A stretch of 64,000 nt of DNA. Origin: Nocardioides sp. URHA0020 (GTDB lineage Bacteria > Actinomycetota > Actinomycetes > Propionibacteriales > Nocardioidaceae). This document shows, one piece after another, positions 26,324-34,522 of this stretch (its first letter is position 1; every line of letters begins with the position of its first letter). A program made the position numbers and the translations under genes. The notes under the pieces are model-generated. The model was not told the origin of the DNA. It saw nothing but the letters and a program-made list of their open reading frames with translations, and ran no database searches. The stretch spans positions 62,001 through 126,000 of the forward strand of contig NZ_KK211169.1 in NCBI RefSeq assembly GCF_000620705.1. The letters are read 5' to 3'.

Positions 26324-26388
26324 ATGACCCGTATGGCCCGTTTTCTCGCCTCGGATGGCCCTGTGGGGCCGTCGTCTACGCTCAGCGC

Positions 26389-27261
26389 GTGCCCCGACCC
26401 GTCCCGCCGTACGACGTCGAGAGCTGGGCCGGTCGCCACACGCACCACTGGGACGACTGGTCGCTCGACTCCCTGGTGGCGGCGAAGGATTCCCGGGTCG
26501 TCAGCCTCGTGGTCCCCGCCCGCAACGAGGCGGCGACCGTCGGCGACGTGGTCACCCAGGTGCGCTCCGCCCTCGTCGAGACCGTCGCCCTGGTCGACGA
26601 GATCGTGGTCATCGACTCGGACTCCACGGACGACACGTACGCCGTCGCGGCGGATGCCGGCGCGACCGTGCACCGGTCCGCCGAGATCCGACCCGACCTC
26701 GGCACCCGCCCGGGCAAGGGCGAGGCGATGTGGAAGTCCCTCTTCGTCACCTCGGGTGAGCTGATCGTCTTCATGGACGCCGACCTGGTCGACTGGGACA
26801 CCCACTTCGTGCCGGGCCTGCTCGGGCCGTTGCTCGCCGACCCCGGCGTCGAGCTGGTCAAGGGCTTCTACGAGCGGCCGATGGGCTCGGGCGCCGATGC
26901 GGTGCCCTTCGAGGGCGGCCGGGTGACCGAGCTGGTCGCGCGTCCGCTGATCCGGCTGCTCTTCCCGGAGCTGGCGGGCCTGCACCAGCCGCTGGCGGGG
27001 GAGTGGGCGATCCGGCGCTCGCTCTTCGAGTTGCTCCGGGTCCCGCACGAGTACGCCGTCGAGCTGGCCGCCCTCGTCGACACGGAGCGCGCCCGCGGGC
27101 TCGAGGCGATCGCCCAGGTCGACCTCGGCGTACGCGCCCATCGGCACCAGTCGCTGCACGACCTCAGCGGCATGGCCACCCAGATCCTGGCCGCGGCCCT
27201 GGCCCGGGCCGGCGCCGGCCCGGCGGTCGAGGAGCGTCCGCCGGCGGTGGGCCTGCGATGA
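26389..27261 (+). CDS. gpgS: Glucosyl-3-phosphoglycerate synthase
   Basis: A 290-residue GT-A (family GT81) glycosyltransferase that transfers glucose from a nucleotide donor to 3-phosphoglycerate, the first step toward glucosylglycerate and methylglucose lipopolysaccharides. VSLVVPARNEAATVGDVV starts the fold, DSDSTDDT is near 79-86, the metal-binding DxD is in FMDADLVDW, and PLAGEWAIRR is the acceptor region. GTG at 26389 begins VPRPVPPYDVESWAGRHTHHW, as in GpgS. Its stop overlaps the folP2-like start (ATGA); as I recall, gpgS-folP2 adjacency also occurs in mycobacteria. Confidence 0.9.
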   Translation: MPRPVPPYDVESWAGRHTHHWDDWSLDSLVAAKDSRVVSLVVPARNEAATVGDVVTQVRSALVETVALVDEIVVIDSDSTDDTYAVAADAGATVHRSAEIRPDLGTRPGKGEAMWKSLFVTSGELIVFMDADLVDWDTHFVPGLLGPLLADPGVELVKGFYERPMGSGADAVPFEGGRVTELVARPLIRLLFPELAGLHQPLAGEWAIRRSLFELLRVPHEYAVELAALVDTERARGLEAIAQVDLGVRAHRHQSLHDLSGMATQILAAALARAGAGPAVEERPPAVGLR

Positions 27262-28121
27262 CGTTGCAGCTGGGCCGGCACGCCTTCGCCGACGACGCGA
27301 CCCTGATGATGGCGATCGTCAACCGCACCCCCGACTCGTTCTACGACCAGGGTGCGACGTGGGCCGAGGACAGCGCCTTCTCGCGGGTCGAGCTGGTGGT
27401 CTCCCAAGGTGCCGAGATCGTCGACATCGGCGGCATCAAGGCGGCGCCCGGCGTCGAGATCTCGGCGGCCGAGGAGATGTCGCGGGTCGTCGACTTCGTG
27501 GCGCGGGTGCGCGCGGCCTTCCCGTCGCTGGTCATCTCCGTCGACACGTGGCGCGCCTCGGTGGCCGCGGCGGTCTGCGCCGCCGGCGCCGACGTCGTCA
27601 ACGACGCCTGGGGAGGTGCGGACCCCGAGCTCGTCGACGCGGCCGCGGAGGGTGGGGCGGCGATCATCTGCACCCACACCGGCGGGGCGACGCCGCGGAC
27701 GCGGCCCTACCGGATCGAGTACGACGACGTCGTGGCCGCCGCGATCGCCGACACGGTCGCCTACGCCGCGCGGGCGATCGCCGCCGGAGTGTCGCCGGAG
27801 TCGGTCGTGATCGACCCGGCGCACGACTTCGGCAAGAACACCTTCCACTCCCTCGAGGTCACCCGCCGGCTCGGCGAGATGGTCGAGACCGGCTACCCGG
27901 TGCTGGTGTCGCTGTCCAACAAGGACTTCGTGGGCGAGACCCTCGACCAGCAGGTGGGGTCCCGACTCATCGGCACCCTGGCCGCGACCGCCGTGTGCGC
28001 GCTCGCCGGCGCCCGGATCTATCGGGTGCACGAGGTCGTGGAGACCCGCCAGACCGTCGACATGGTGTCGTCGATCGCCGGCCGCCGGCCCCCGGCGCGC
28101 GCGATCCGGGGGCTCCAGTGA
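27258..28121 (+). CDS. folP2: Dihydropteroate synthase-like protein (FolP2 type)
   Basis: A 287-residue TIM-barrel protein of the pterin-binding family. The usual NVTPDSFSDGG is NRTPDSFYDQG here, DIGGESTRPG is DIGGIKAAPG, and NDISGG is NDAWGG, so key pterin and sulfonamide-loop residues are changed. This matches mycobacterial FolP2, a paralogue whose dihydropteroate synthase activity is doubtful. Distal residues such as VIDPAHDFGKNT and SLSNKDFVGETL remain family-like. Coupled at both ends by four-base overlaps in the gpgS operon, hinting at a role tied to glucosylglycerate or related metabolism rather than folate. Confidence 0.85.
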   Translation: MTLQLGRHAFADDATLMMAIVNRTPDSFYDQGATWAEDSAFSRVELVVSQGAEIVDIGGIKAAPGVEISAAEEMSRVVDFVARVRAAFPSLVISVDTWRASVAAAVCAAGADVVNDAWGGADPELVDAAAEGGAAIICTHTGGATPRTRPYRIEYDDVVAAAIADTVAYAARAIAAGVSPESVVIDPAHDFGKNTFHSLEVTRRLGEMVETGYPVLVSLSNKDFVGETLDQQVGSRLIGTLAATAVCALAGARIYRVHEVVETRQTVDMVSSIAGRRPPARAIRGLQ

Positions 28122-28639
28122 CGCGGGTGGTGCTGGTGCCGGGCGTGCTCGCGCTGCTGCCGGCGTACGCCTCGCTCGAGGACCCGGTGGCGGACCTGCG
28201 AGCCGCGTGCCTGGCCGCCGTGACGTGGCTCGGGCCGGACCCTGTGGTGCTGGCCGATGCGCAGGGTGCTCGGGTCGCGGCCGCGTTGCTGGCGGCCTGC
28301 ACCGAGCCGCTGGTCGAGGCGCCAGGGCCTCTGGGCCCGAGCCTCGCCGCCACCGCCGAGGCGTCGTACCTCGTCGTCGGCAACGGCTCGGCCCGCCGGA
28401 CGGAGAAGGCGCCCGGGCACCTCGACGAGCGAGCGGCGGCGTACGACGACGCGCTGCGGGCCGCGCTGACGTCGGGTGACGGCGACCTGCCCGACCTCGA
28501 GGTGGGCCGGAGCCTGCTCGCGTCGCTCGACGGCATCGACCGGCTGGCCGACCTGCTCCCGCCAGGTGTCGGGGCTCGGGTGGACTACGACGACGACCCC
28601 TTCGGGGTGCAGTACTGGGTGCTGAGGTGGCAGTGGTGA
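28118..28639 (+). CDS. Hypothetical protein, distantly like class III extradiol dioxygenase family
   Basis: A 173-residue protein starting GTGACGCGG within the folP2 stop. VTRVVLVPGVLALLPAY, DPVADLRAACLAAVTWLG and PFGVQYWVLRWQW resemble the start, first helix and C-terminal strand of actinobacterial proteins annotated as class III extradiol ring-cleavage dioxygenase-like. The histidines of the metal site are not evident, so catalysis is doubtful. Third-position GC and overlap with both neighbours make it a real gene. Part of the gpgS-folP2 operon. Confidence 0.65.
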   Translation: MTRVVLVPGVLALLPAYASLEDPVADLRAACLAAVTWLGPDPVVLADAQGARVAAALLAACTEPLVEAPGPLGPSLAATAEASYLVVGNGSARRTEKAPGHLDERAAAYDDALRAALTSGDGDLPDLEVGRSLLASLDGIDRLADLLPPGVGARVDYDDDPFGVQYWVLRWQW

Positions 28640-29217
28640 GGGTGCTGGTCGGGCCGGACACCGACGACCTCGGCGAGCTGTACGCCGCGCCGCGGCTCCC
28701 GTGGCTGCGGGTCAACATGGTGGGCAGCGTCGACGGCGCCGCGACGGGCGACTCCGGCAAGAGCGGGTCGCTCAACAACGCCGCCGACAAGCGGGTCTTC
28801 GACCACCTCCGCTCGGTCGCCGACGTGGTCGTCGTGGGCGCCGGCACCGCCCGCACCGAGGGCTACCGGCCGATCGATCGGCCGATCGTCGTGGTGAGCA
28901 GGAGCGATGAGGTGCCGGAGACCCTGCGCGGCGCGGCCCCGGGCCGGGTGCTGGTCGAGCGGGTCGACGACCCGGTCGCGTTCAAGCAGACGCTCGTCGC
29001 CCGCGGGTGGACCAGCATCCTGTGCGAGGGCGGCCCCACGCTGCTCGGCGACCTCCTGGCCGGCGGCGTCGTCGACGAGCTCTGCACGACGACGGTGCCG
29101 CGGCTGGTGGGCGGTGACCACCGACGGATCATCGAGGGACCGGCGGTCGACGTACCCCTGCGGCTGCACACGCTGCTGGAGTCCGAGGGCACCCTCCTCG
29201 CGCGCTGGTGGGTCTGA
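28636..29217 (+). CDS. RibD C-terminal/dihydrofolate reductase-like protein
   Basis: A 193-residue protein of the RibD_C family, whose members reduce pyrimidines in riboflavin synthesis or related pterin-like compounds with NADPH. LRVNMVGSVDGAATGDSGKSGSLNN and KRVFDHLRSVADVVVVGAGTARTEGY are the diagnostic N-terminal motifs, and ILCEGGPTLLGDLL is the later NADPH-binding loop. There is no deaminase domain. GTG at 28636 fits the operon's GTGA overlap pattern and has GAGG eight bases upstream; 28627 is an alternative. Last gene of the gpgS operon. Confidence 0.85.
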   Translation: MRVLVGPDTDDLGELYAAPRLPWLRVNMVGSVDGAATGDSGKSGSLNNAADKRVFDHLRSVADVVVVGAGTARTEGYRPIDRPIVVVSRSDEVPETLRGAAPGRVLVERVDDPVAFKQTLVARGWTSILCEGGPTLLGDLLAGGVVDELCTTTVPRLVGGDHRRIIEGPAVDVPLRLHTLLESEGTLLARWWV

Positions 29218-29269
29218 GTACCCCATGTTGGTGATGACGGGCGACCGGGCCGGTTCGTAGCGTCGTGGT

Positions 29270-29380
29270 ATGTCCCGGAGACAGGCGACGGCCGATCAGC
29301 TCGTGTGGAGGTCCGTGCTCGCCCTGCTCGTGCTCGTCGTGCTGTGGACCGTCTTCGCGACGTCCCTCCACCGGGTCTGA
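29270..29380 (+). CDS. 36-residue single-pass membrane protein
   Basis: Translates as MSRRQATADQLVWRSVLALL followed by VLVVLWTVFATSLHRV: a cationic N-terminus, a single hydrophobic helix (about 12-31) and a short basic tail. Third positions are G/C-rich. It stands alone between the gpgS operon and fadD, ending nine bases before the convergent fadD stop. No family recognised; it could be a regulatory small membrane protein. Confidence 0.5.
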   Translation: MSRRQATADQLVWRSVLALLVLVVLWTVFATSLHRV

Positions 29381-29389
29381 GGCCGGACG

Positions 29390-30970
29390 TCAGTCCGCCT
29401 GGGCCGCCAGGTCGGCGTGCTCCGCGCGCAGCTGGCGCTTGAGGATCTTGCCCGACGGGTTCTTCGGGAGGGCCTCGACGACCACGACGTGCTTGGGCGT
29501 CTTGAAGCCGGCCAGCACCGAGCGGGTGTGCGCGATCACGGCCTCGGGGGTCAGTGACGCACCCGCCTTCGGTACGACGACCGCGGCGACCGCCTCGACC
29601 CAGCGCGGGTGGTCGACGCCGAAGACCGCGACCTCGGCGACCCCGTCGAGCAGGTAGATCGCCTCCTCCACCTCCCGGCTGGCGACGTTCTCCCCGCCGG
29701 TCTTAATCATGTCCTTCTTGCGGTCCACGACGTAGAGCCGACCGCCCTCGTCGAGGTAGCCCAGGTCGCCGGAGTGGAACCAGCCGCCGCGGAACGCCTC
29801 GGCCGTCTTCGCCTCGTCCCGGTAGTAGCCGAGGGTCGCGTGCGGCGAGCGATGCACGATCTCGCCGACGGTGCCCGCGGGCACCGGCTCGTCGCGGTCG
29901 TCGACGATCCGGGTCTCGACGTTGAGCGCGGCCCGGCCGGCCGAGCCGGGGTAGGTGAGCTGCTCCTCGGGACCCAGGATCGTGGCGAGCGGGGACATCT
30001 CGGTCTGTCCGTAGAAGTTCCAGAGGTCGACGTCGGGCAGGCGTCGGCGCATCTCCTCCAGCACCGCGACCGGCATCGGCGACGCGCCGTAGTAGCCCGT
30101 GCGCAGCGACGACAGGTCGGCGTCGTCGAAGTCGGGGTGACGCAGCAGGCCGATCCAGATGGTCGGCGGCGCGAAGAACTTCGTGACCCGGTGCTCCGCG
30201 ATCGCCCGCAGGATCGCGCCCGGCTCCGGCGCCGGCAGGATGATGCTGGTCGCGCCGAGATAGACGTCGACGCCGAGGAAGCAGTCCAGCTGCGCGCAGT
30301 GGTAGAGCGGCATCGTGTGCAGCTCGACGTCGTCGGCGCGCATCCGGCCGTCGACCACGCACGAGACGTACTGCCACAGCAGCGACCGGCTCGACAGCAG
30401 CGCACCCTTCGGACGCGACTCCGTGCCCGAGGTGAACATCATCCGCACCGGGTCGTCGTCGCCGAGCACCACGGCGTACGGCGTGCCCGGGCGGTCGAGC
30501 CAGCCCCGGAGGTCGGACCAGCCCGTGGGGACGTCGCCGCCCGCCAGACGGACGACCGCCCGGGTGGTCACGGCCCCGGCCGTCGAGGCGAGCGCCTGCT
30601 CGGCCACGGGCAGAAGGCCGTCCTCCACCACGAACGCCGTCGCACCGCTGTGGTCCAGGATGAACGCGATCTCGTCGGCGCCGAGCATGAAGTTGACCGG
30701 CACCAGGACGACGCCCGCGCGGGCGCAGGCGAAGTCGAGCACGACGTACTGCCAGCTGTTGTGGCTCAGCAGGGCCAGTCGGTCGCCGACGCCGAGTCCT
30801 GCCTGCTGGAGGGCCGCCGCCGCCCGGTCCACGACCGCGTCGAGCTCGGCGAAGGTGAGCCGCACGTCGCCGTCGACGACGGCCGCCTTGTCGGGGGAGC
30901 GCTGCGCCGTACGACGAGGCAGGTCGCCCAAGGTCTGGTGGCGCGCCTGGTCGACGTGCGGCGAGGTCAT
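29390..30970 (-). CDS. AMP-dependent acyl-CoA synthetase (FadD type)
   Basis: A 526-residue ANL-superfamily ligase that activates a carboxylic acid to acyl-AMP and then acyl-CoA. P-loop motif A5 MMFTSGTESRPKGALLS lies near 178-194, WNFYGQTEMSPL (A-loop) near 315, GGWFHSGDLGYLDEGGRLYVVDRKKDMIKTGGENVASREVE near 405-440, and the catalytic lysine loop PKNPSGKILKRQLR near 500-515. The substrate class (long-chain fatty acid or other) cannot be told. It is divergent from the LLM oxidoreductase with 17 bases between start codons, so at least one transcript must be nearly leaderless. Confidence 0.92.
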   Translation of the reverse strand: MTSPHVDQARHQTLGDLPRRTAQRSPDKAAVVDGDVRLTFAELDAVVDRAAAALQQAGLGVGDRLALLSHNSWQYVVLDFACARAGVVLVPVNFMLGADEIAFILDHSGATAFVVEDGLLPVAEQALASTAGAVTTRAVVRLAGGDVPTGWSDLRGWLDRPGTPYAVVLGDDDPVRMMFTSGTESRPKGALLSSRSLLWQYVSCVVDGRMRADDVELHTMPLYHCAQLDCFLGVDVYLGATSIILPAPEPGAILRAIAEHRVTKFFAPPTIWIGLLRHPDFDDADLSSLRTGYYGASPMPVAVLEEMRRRLPDVDLWNFYGQTEMSPLATILGPEEQLTYPGSAGRAALNVETRIVDDRDEPVPAGTVGEIVHRSPHATLGYYRDEAKTAEAFRGGWFHSGDLGYLDEGGRLYVVDRKKDMIKTGGENVASREVEEAIYLLDGVAEVAVFGVDHPRWVEAVAAVVVPKAGASLTPEAVIAHTRSVLAGFKTPKHVVVVEALPKNPSGKILKRQLRAEHADLAAQAD

Positions 30971-30987
30971 GCCCGCACACTAGGGCC

Positions 30988-31881
30988 GTGGACGTTGGCA
31001 TGACGTTGCCCGTGATGGAGCCCAACCTGTGGGTCGAGGGCCCCGCGACGCTCGAGGCGTGGGCGCGCGCGGTCGACGAGGGGCCATGGTCGTCGCTGTG
31101 CTGGGGCGAGCGGATGGCCTTCGACAACCCGCACTCGCTGACCCTGCTCGGTGCCGTCGCGGCCTGGACCCGGCGGGCGCGGCTGACCACCACGGTCGTC
31201 GTACCCCAGCTGCACGACCCGGTGTCGCTGGCCAAGGCGCTCGCGACCGGGGACCAGCTCTGCGGTGGTCGGCTCAGCGTGGGATTCGGGGTCGGCGGGC
31301 GCGAGGAGGACTACCGCGCCGCCGGGGCGCCGCTGACGTCGAGGACGATGGGCCAGATGGCCGACCGGGTGGCCGTCATGAAGCGGGTCTGGGCCGGGGA
31401 GAGGGTCACCGACTCGGTGCGGCCGGTCGGGCCGGCACCGGTGCAGCCCGGCGGACCTGAGCTGCTGGTGGGCACCCTCGGACCGCGCACGATCCGCAGC
31501 GCCGCGGCGTGGGCCGACGGTCTGGCCGGGATGTCGCTCGACCTCGACCTCGCCGAGATGGCCCGGGTGTTCTCGCTGACGCGGGAGGCATGGGCGGACG
31601 AGGGACGGCGTACGCCGCGGGTGACGACGTCCTTCTGGTTCGCGCTCGGGGATCCGGAGGAGGCCCGCCAGCAGGTCCGGCGGCACCTGCGCCACTACAT
31701 GAACTGGATCCCCGGGCAGTACGTCGACGCCCTCGCCGCCACCGCCGGCTTCGCGGGCACGCGCGCCGAGCTGGGCGAGGTGCTGCGACGCATCGAGGAC
31801 CTCGGCTGCGACGAGGTGCAGCTGATCCCGACGGACTCCGCGGTCGACCAGGTGCACCTGCTCGCCGAGGTGCTCTCCTGA
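30988..31881 (+). CDS. LLM class (luciferase-like) flavin/F420-dependent oxidoreductase
   Basis: A 297-residue TIM-barrel oxidoreductase of the bacterial luciferase-like family. PWSSLCWGERMAF, RLTTTVVVPQLHDPVSLAKAL and GGRLSVGFGVGGREEDYRAAGAPL are the hallmark segments. Actinobacterial members usually bind F420 or FMN and act on hydrophobic or steroid substrates. GTG at 30988 or ATG at 31000 may be the true start. It is divergent from fadD, suggesting a shared substrate pathway, which is inference. Confidence 0.88.
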   Translation: MDVGMTLPVMEPNLWVEGPATLEAWARAVDEGPWSSLCWGERMAFDNPHSLTLLGAVAAWTRRARLTTTVVVPQLHDPVSLAKALATGDQLCGGRLSVGFGVGGREEDYRAAGAPLTSRTMGQMADRVAVMKRVWAGERVTDSVRPVGPAPVQPGGPELLVGTLGPRTIRSAAAWADGLAGMSLDLDLAEMARVFSLTREAWADEGRRTPRVTTSFWFALGDPEEARQQVRRHLRHYMNWIPGQYVDALAATAGFAGTRAELGEVLRRIEDLGCDEVQLIPTDSAVDQVHLLAEVLS

Positions 31882-31939
31882 TCGAGGTCGTCGCCGGCTG
31901 AGGACGGCTCCGATCCGGGCTTGTGGCCTGGGTGGGCGG

Positions 31940-32105
31940 TCGGGTGCGGGGGTCTCGACGACGCTCGGGCCTGGCGGCCCTCACTGCTCGACCAGCGGGG
32001 CGGTCGGGTGCGGGGGTCTCGACGACGCTCGGGCCTGGCGGCCCTCGCTGCTCGACCAGCGGGGTGCCCGGCTGGGGGCCCTCACTGCTCGACCAGCGGG
32101 GTGGT
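31940..32105. repeat. Dispersed GGTCTCGACGACGCTCG element, tandem array, period 64
   Basis: The GGTCTCGACGACGCTCGGG core starts at 31951 and 32015, 64 bases apart, each with CCTGGCGGCCCTC and CTGCTCGACCAGCGGGG. A third shortened unit (CCCTCACTGCTCGACCAGCG) follows to about 32100. It occupies the space between an LLM gene and the convergent stop of another LLM gene. Confidence 0.88.
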
Positions 32106-32114
32106 GGGGTGCGG

Positions 32115-33128
32115 CTACAGCGCGCGCAACGAGCCGGCGAGGTCGGCGATCTGCTCCAGCGGTGGCTCGTAGCCCGGGAAGTAGCAGCACACCCGCTCGG
32201 CGACGTCCCCGAAGCGGCGACCGATCTCGGCGGCGCACTCCTCCGGGGTCCCGCGTACGGCGAGGGTCTCGAGCATCTCGTCGGTCACCAGCGCGAACAT
32301 CGCGGCGAGGTCGCCGGTCTTCGACAGCCGGTTGAGCTCCGGCTGGACGTCGGCCCAGCCCTCCGCCTCGAGCACCGGCACGTACGCCGGGGTGGAGCCG
32401 TAGAACGCGAGCAGCCCGCGTACGCCGACCGAGGCCGCCGCGAGCTCCTCGTCCGTGCGGCCCATCGCCACGATCGCCTGGGGCAGGATCGAGAAGTCCT
32501 CGCGACGACGCCCGGAGCGGGCCAGCCCCTCGTCGACGGCCGGTAGCGTGCGCGAGCGGAAGTGCCGGTGGCTGTGGAACGGCATCACCAGCAGGCCGTC
32601 GGCCACCTCCGCAGCGGTCCGCGTCATCACCGGTCCGAGCGCACCCAGGAGCACCGGTGGGACGCCGTACCGGTTGGGGCCGGGCACGAACGTCGGCGGC
32701 ATCAGCGTGTGCCGGGTGAACTCGCCCTCGAAGTGCAGCGGCGTCCCGTCCTGCCAGGAGCCGAGGATCGCCTTGGTCGCCAGCACGATCTCGCGCATCC
32801 GTGCCGCGGGCGGCGACCAGGTGGCGCCGTACCGCTTCTCGATGTGCGGCTTGATCTGCGAGCCCAGGCCGAGGCGGAAGCGACCGCCCGACATCAGGTG
32901 GAGGTCGTACGCCGTGTTGGCCAGGTGCATCGGGCTGCGGGGCATCGCGATCGCGACGTTCGTCATCAGGTCGACGTCGACCCCGGCCGCCGCGGAGGCC
33001 GCGAGCGGCAGGAAGACGTCGTGCGGGCCCTCGAAGGTGAACAGCCCGGCGATGCCGGTCCCGGCCAGCTCGCGGGCGCGGGGGACGGCCTGGTCGGGCG
33101 GGGCGTCGAGCTGGATGTCGAGGAGCAC
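32115..33128 (-). CDS. LLM class F420-dependent oxidoreductase
   Basis: A 337-residue luciferase-like oxidoreductase close to the TIGR03617 F420-dependent group. DIQLDAPPDQAVPRARELA is the N-terminus, NVAIAMPRSPMHLANTAYDLHLMSGGRFRLGLGSQIKPHIEKRYG the cofactor and substrate core, and EECAAEIGRRFGDVAERVCCYFPGYEPP the end. GTG at 33128 was chosen because LLDIQLDAPPDQA is the family start; the longer frame adds 21 unlikely residues overlapping the MFS gene. It is seven bases downstream of the MFS gene and likely co-transcribed. Confidence 0.88.
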   Translation of the reverse strand: MLLDIQLDAPPDQAVPRARELAGTGIAGLFTFEGPHDVFLPLAASAAAGVDVDLMTNVAIAMPRSPMHLANTAYDLHLMSGGRFRLGLGSQIKPHIEKRYGATWSPPAARMREIVLATKAILGSWQDGTPLHFEGEFTRHTLMPPTFVPGPNRYGVPPVLLGALGPVMTRTAAEVADGLLVMPFHSHRHFRSRTLPAVDEGLARSGRRREDFSILPQAIVAMGRTDEELAAASVGVRGLLAFYGSTPAYVPVLEAEGWADVQPELNRLSKTGDLAAMFALVTDEMLETLAVRGTPEECAAEIGRRFGDVAERVCCYFPGYEPPLEQIADLAGSLRAL

Positions 33129-33135
33129 CCGCCGA

Positions 33136-34518
33136 TCATGGCTGAATCGACGCGGTCTGTCTGGCAGTCCGCCGGTCGAGCACCACGGCACCGGCCGCCG
33201 CGAGCGCGAAGATCGACGACACGGTCAGGAGGGTCGCCCGGAAGCCGCGGTCCCCACCGCCGTACGCCGCCACCAGCGCAACGCTGAGGGCGCTGCCGAT
33301 GGTGAACCCGAGGTAGCGCAGCACCTGGTTGAACGCCATCGCGCTGCCGGTCTCCGGCTGCGGCACGTGCGGCACCATCAGCACCGCGAGCGACGAGAAC
33401 GTGAAGCCGCTGCCGACGCCGCCGATCGCCATCGCGAGCAGCAGCTGCCAGAGCCGGTCGTGGGCGAGGGCCAGCAGCATGGTGGACCCCAGGAACATCA
33501 GGCAGCCCGTCGGCAGCAGCAGTGCCGGGCCCAGCCGGGTGCGCACCACCCGGGCCAGCTGGTTGCCGAGCACGCTCATCACGGAGTACGGCACCAGGAT
33601 CAGGCCGGCGACGATGACCGGCAGCCCGAGCCCGAACCCGGGCTCGTCGGCGCGGACCAGCACGACGGCCAGCGTGAGGAGCGAGTACATCCCCAGGCCG
33701 CCCACGAACGCCACCAGGTTGGGCGCCGCGATCCCGGGCAGCACCGCCATCCGGAGGTCGACCAGCGGCGTCGCGCTGCGCAGCGTCCAGCGGGCGAAGA
33801 CCAGCAGCAGCACGGCGCCGGCGGCACCCAGGCCGATGGTGATCGGCGAGTCCCAGCCCCAGACCTCGCCCTCGCTGACGGCCAGCAGGACCGCGAGCAT
33901 CCCGCTGCTCAGCAGCGCGGCGCCGGCCCAGTCGACGCGCATCGACGCGGCGTCGTCGCTCGCGGGCAGGTGGCGCCAGGCCATCGCGAGGGTCGCGGCG
34001 GCGAGGACGGTGCCGAGCCCGTACGCCGCGGGGAGCCCGCCCACCTCGGCCACGAGCGCGGTCAGCGGGTAGCCGAGCCCGGCACCGGCCACCGTCGTCA
34101 CCGACAGCAGCGCGATGGCGCGGCTCATCCGCTCGCCGTCGAGTGCATCGCGCGCCACCGCGATCGCCAGTGGCAGCAGCGCCATGCCGACGCCCTGCAT
34201 GGCACGACCGGCGACGAGGACGCCGTACGTCGAGGGGACGACCGCCAGGGCGGTGCCGGCCGTGACGACCATCAGCCCGGCCAGGATGGTGGGCCGTCGC
34301 AGCCGACCGCTCGCGAACCGGCCGACGACCGGGGTCGCCAGCGCGCCGGTGAGCAGCGTCGCGGTCAGCGACCACTGCGCCGTCGTCAGGCGGACGTCGT
34401 ACGCCGCCGCGATGCTCGGCACCAGCGGTGCGCCGAGGCTGCTGACCACCGCCGTGATGGTGGTGAGCAGGGCCAGGGTGGGCAGCAGCAGACGCTGCTG
34501 CCCGCCCCGGGGTGTCAA
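33136..34518 (-). CDS. MFS efflux transporter
   Basis: A 460-residue major-facilitator protein with about 14 predicted membrane helices. Motifs include VPSIAAAYDVRLTTAQWSLTATLL in the first helices, a G-R-x-x-R-R-P loop (RFASGRLRRPTILAGL, motif A) between helices 2 and 3, and GRAMQGVGMALLPLAIAVARDAL. This fits the DHA2 drug-proton antiporter type. It sits four bases downstream of typA and seven upstream of an F420-type oxidoreductase, so the three form one transcript. The substrate is unknown. Confidence 0.9.
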   Translation of the reverse strand: MTPRGGQQRLLLPTLALLTTITAVVSSLGAPLVPSIAAAYDVRLTTAQWSLTATLLTGALATPVVGRFASGRLRRPTILAGLMVVTAGTALAVVPSTYGVLVAGRAMQGVGMALLPLAIAVARDALDGERMSRAIALLSVTTVAGAGLGYPLTALVAEVGGLPAAYGLGTVLAAATLAMAWRHLPASDDAASMRVDWAGAALLSSGMLAVLLAVSEGEVWGWDSPITIGLGAAGAVLLLVFARWTLRSATPLVDLRMAVLPGIAAPNLVAFVGGLGMYSLLTLAVVLVRADEPGFGLGLPVIVAGLILVPYSVMSVLGNQLARVVRTRLGPALLLPTGCLMFLGSTMLLALAHDRLWQLLLAMAIGGVGSGFTFSSLAVLMVPHVPQPETGSAMAFNQVLRYLGFTIGSALSVALVAAYGGGDRGFRATLLTVSSIFALAAAGAVVLDRRTARQTASIQP

Positions 34519-34522
34519 GGAA

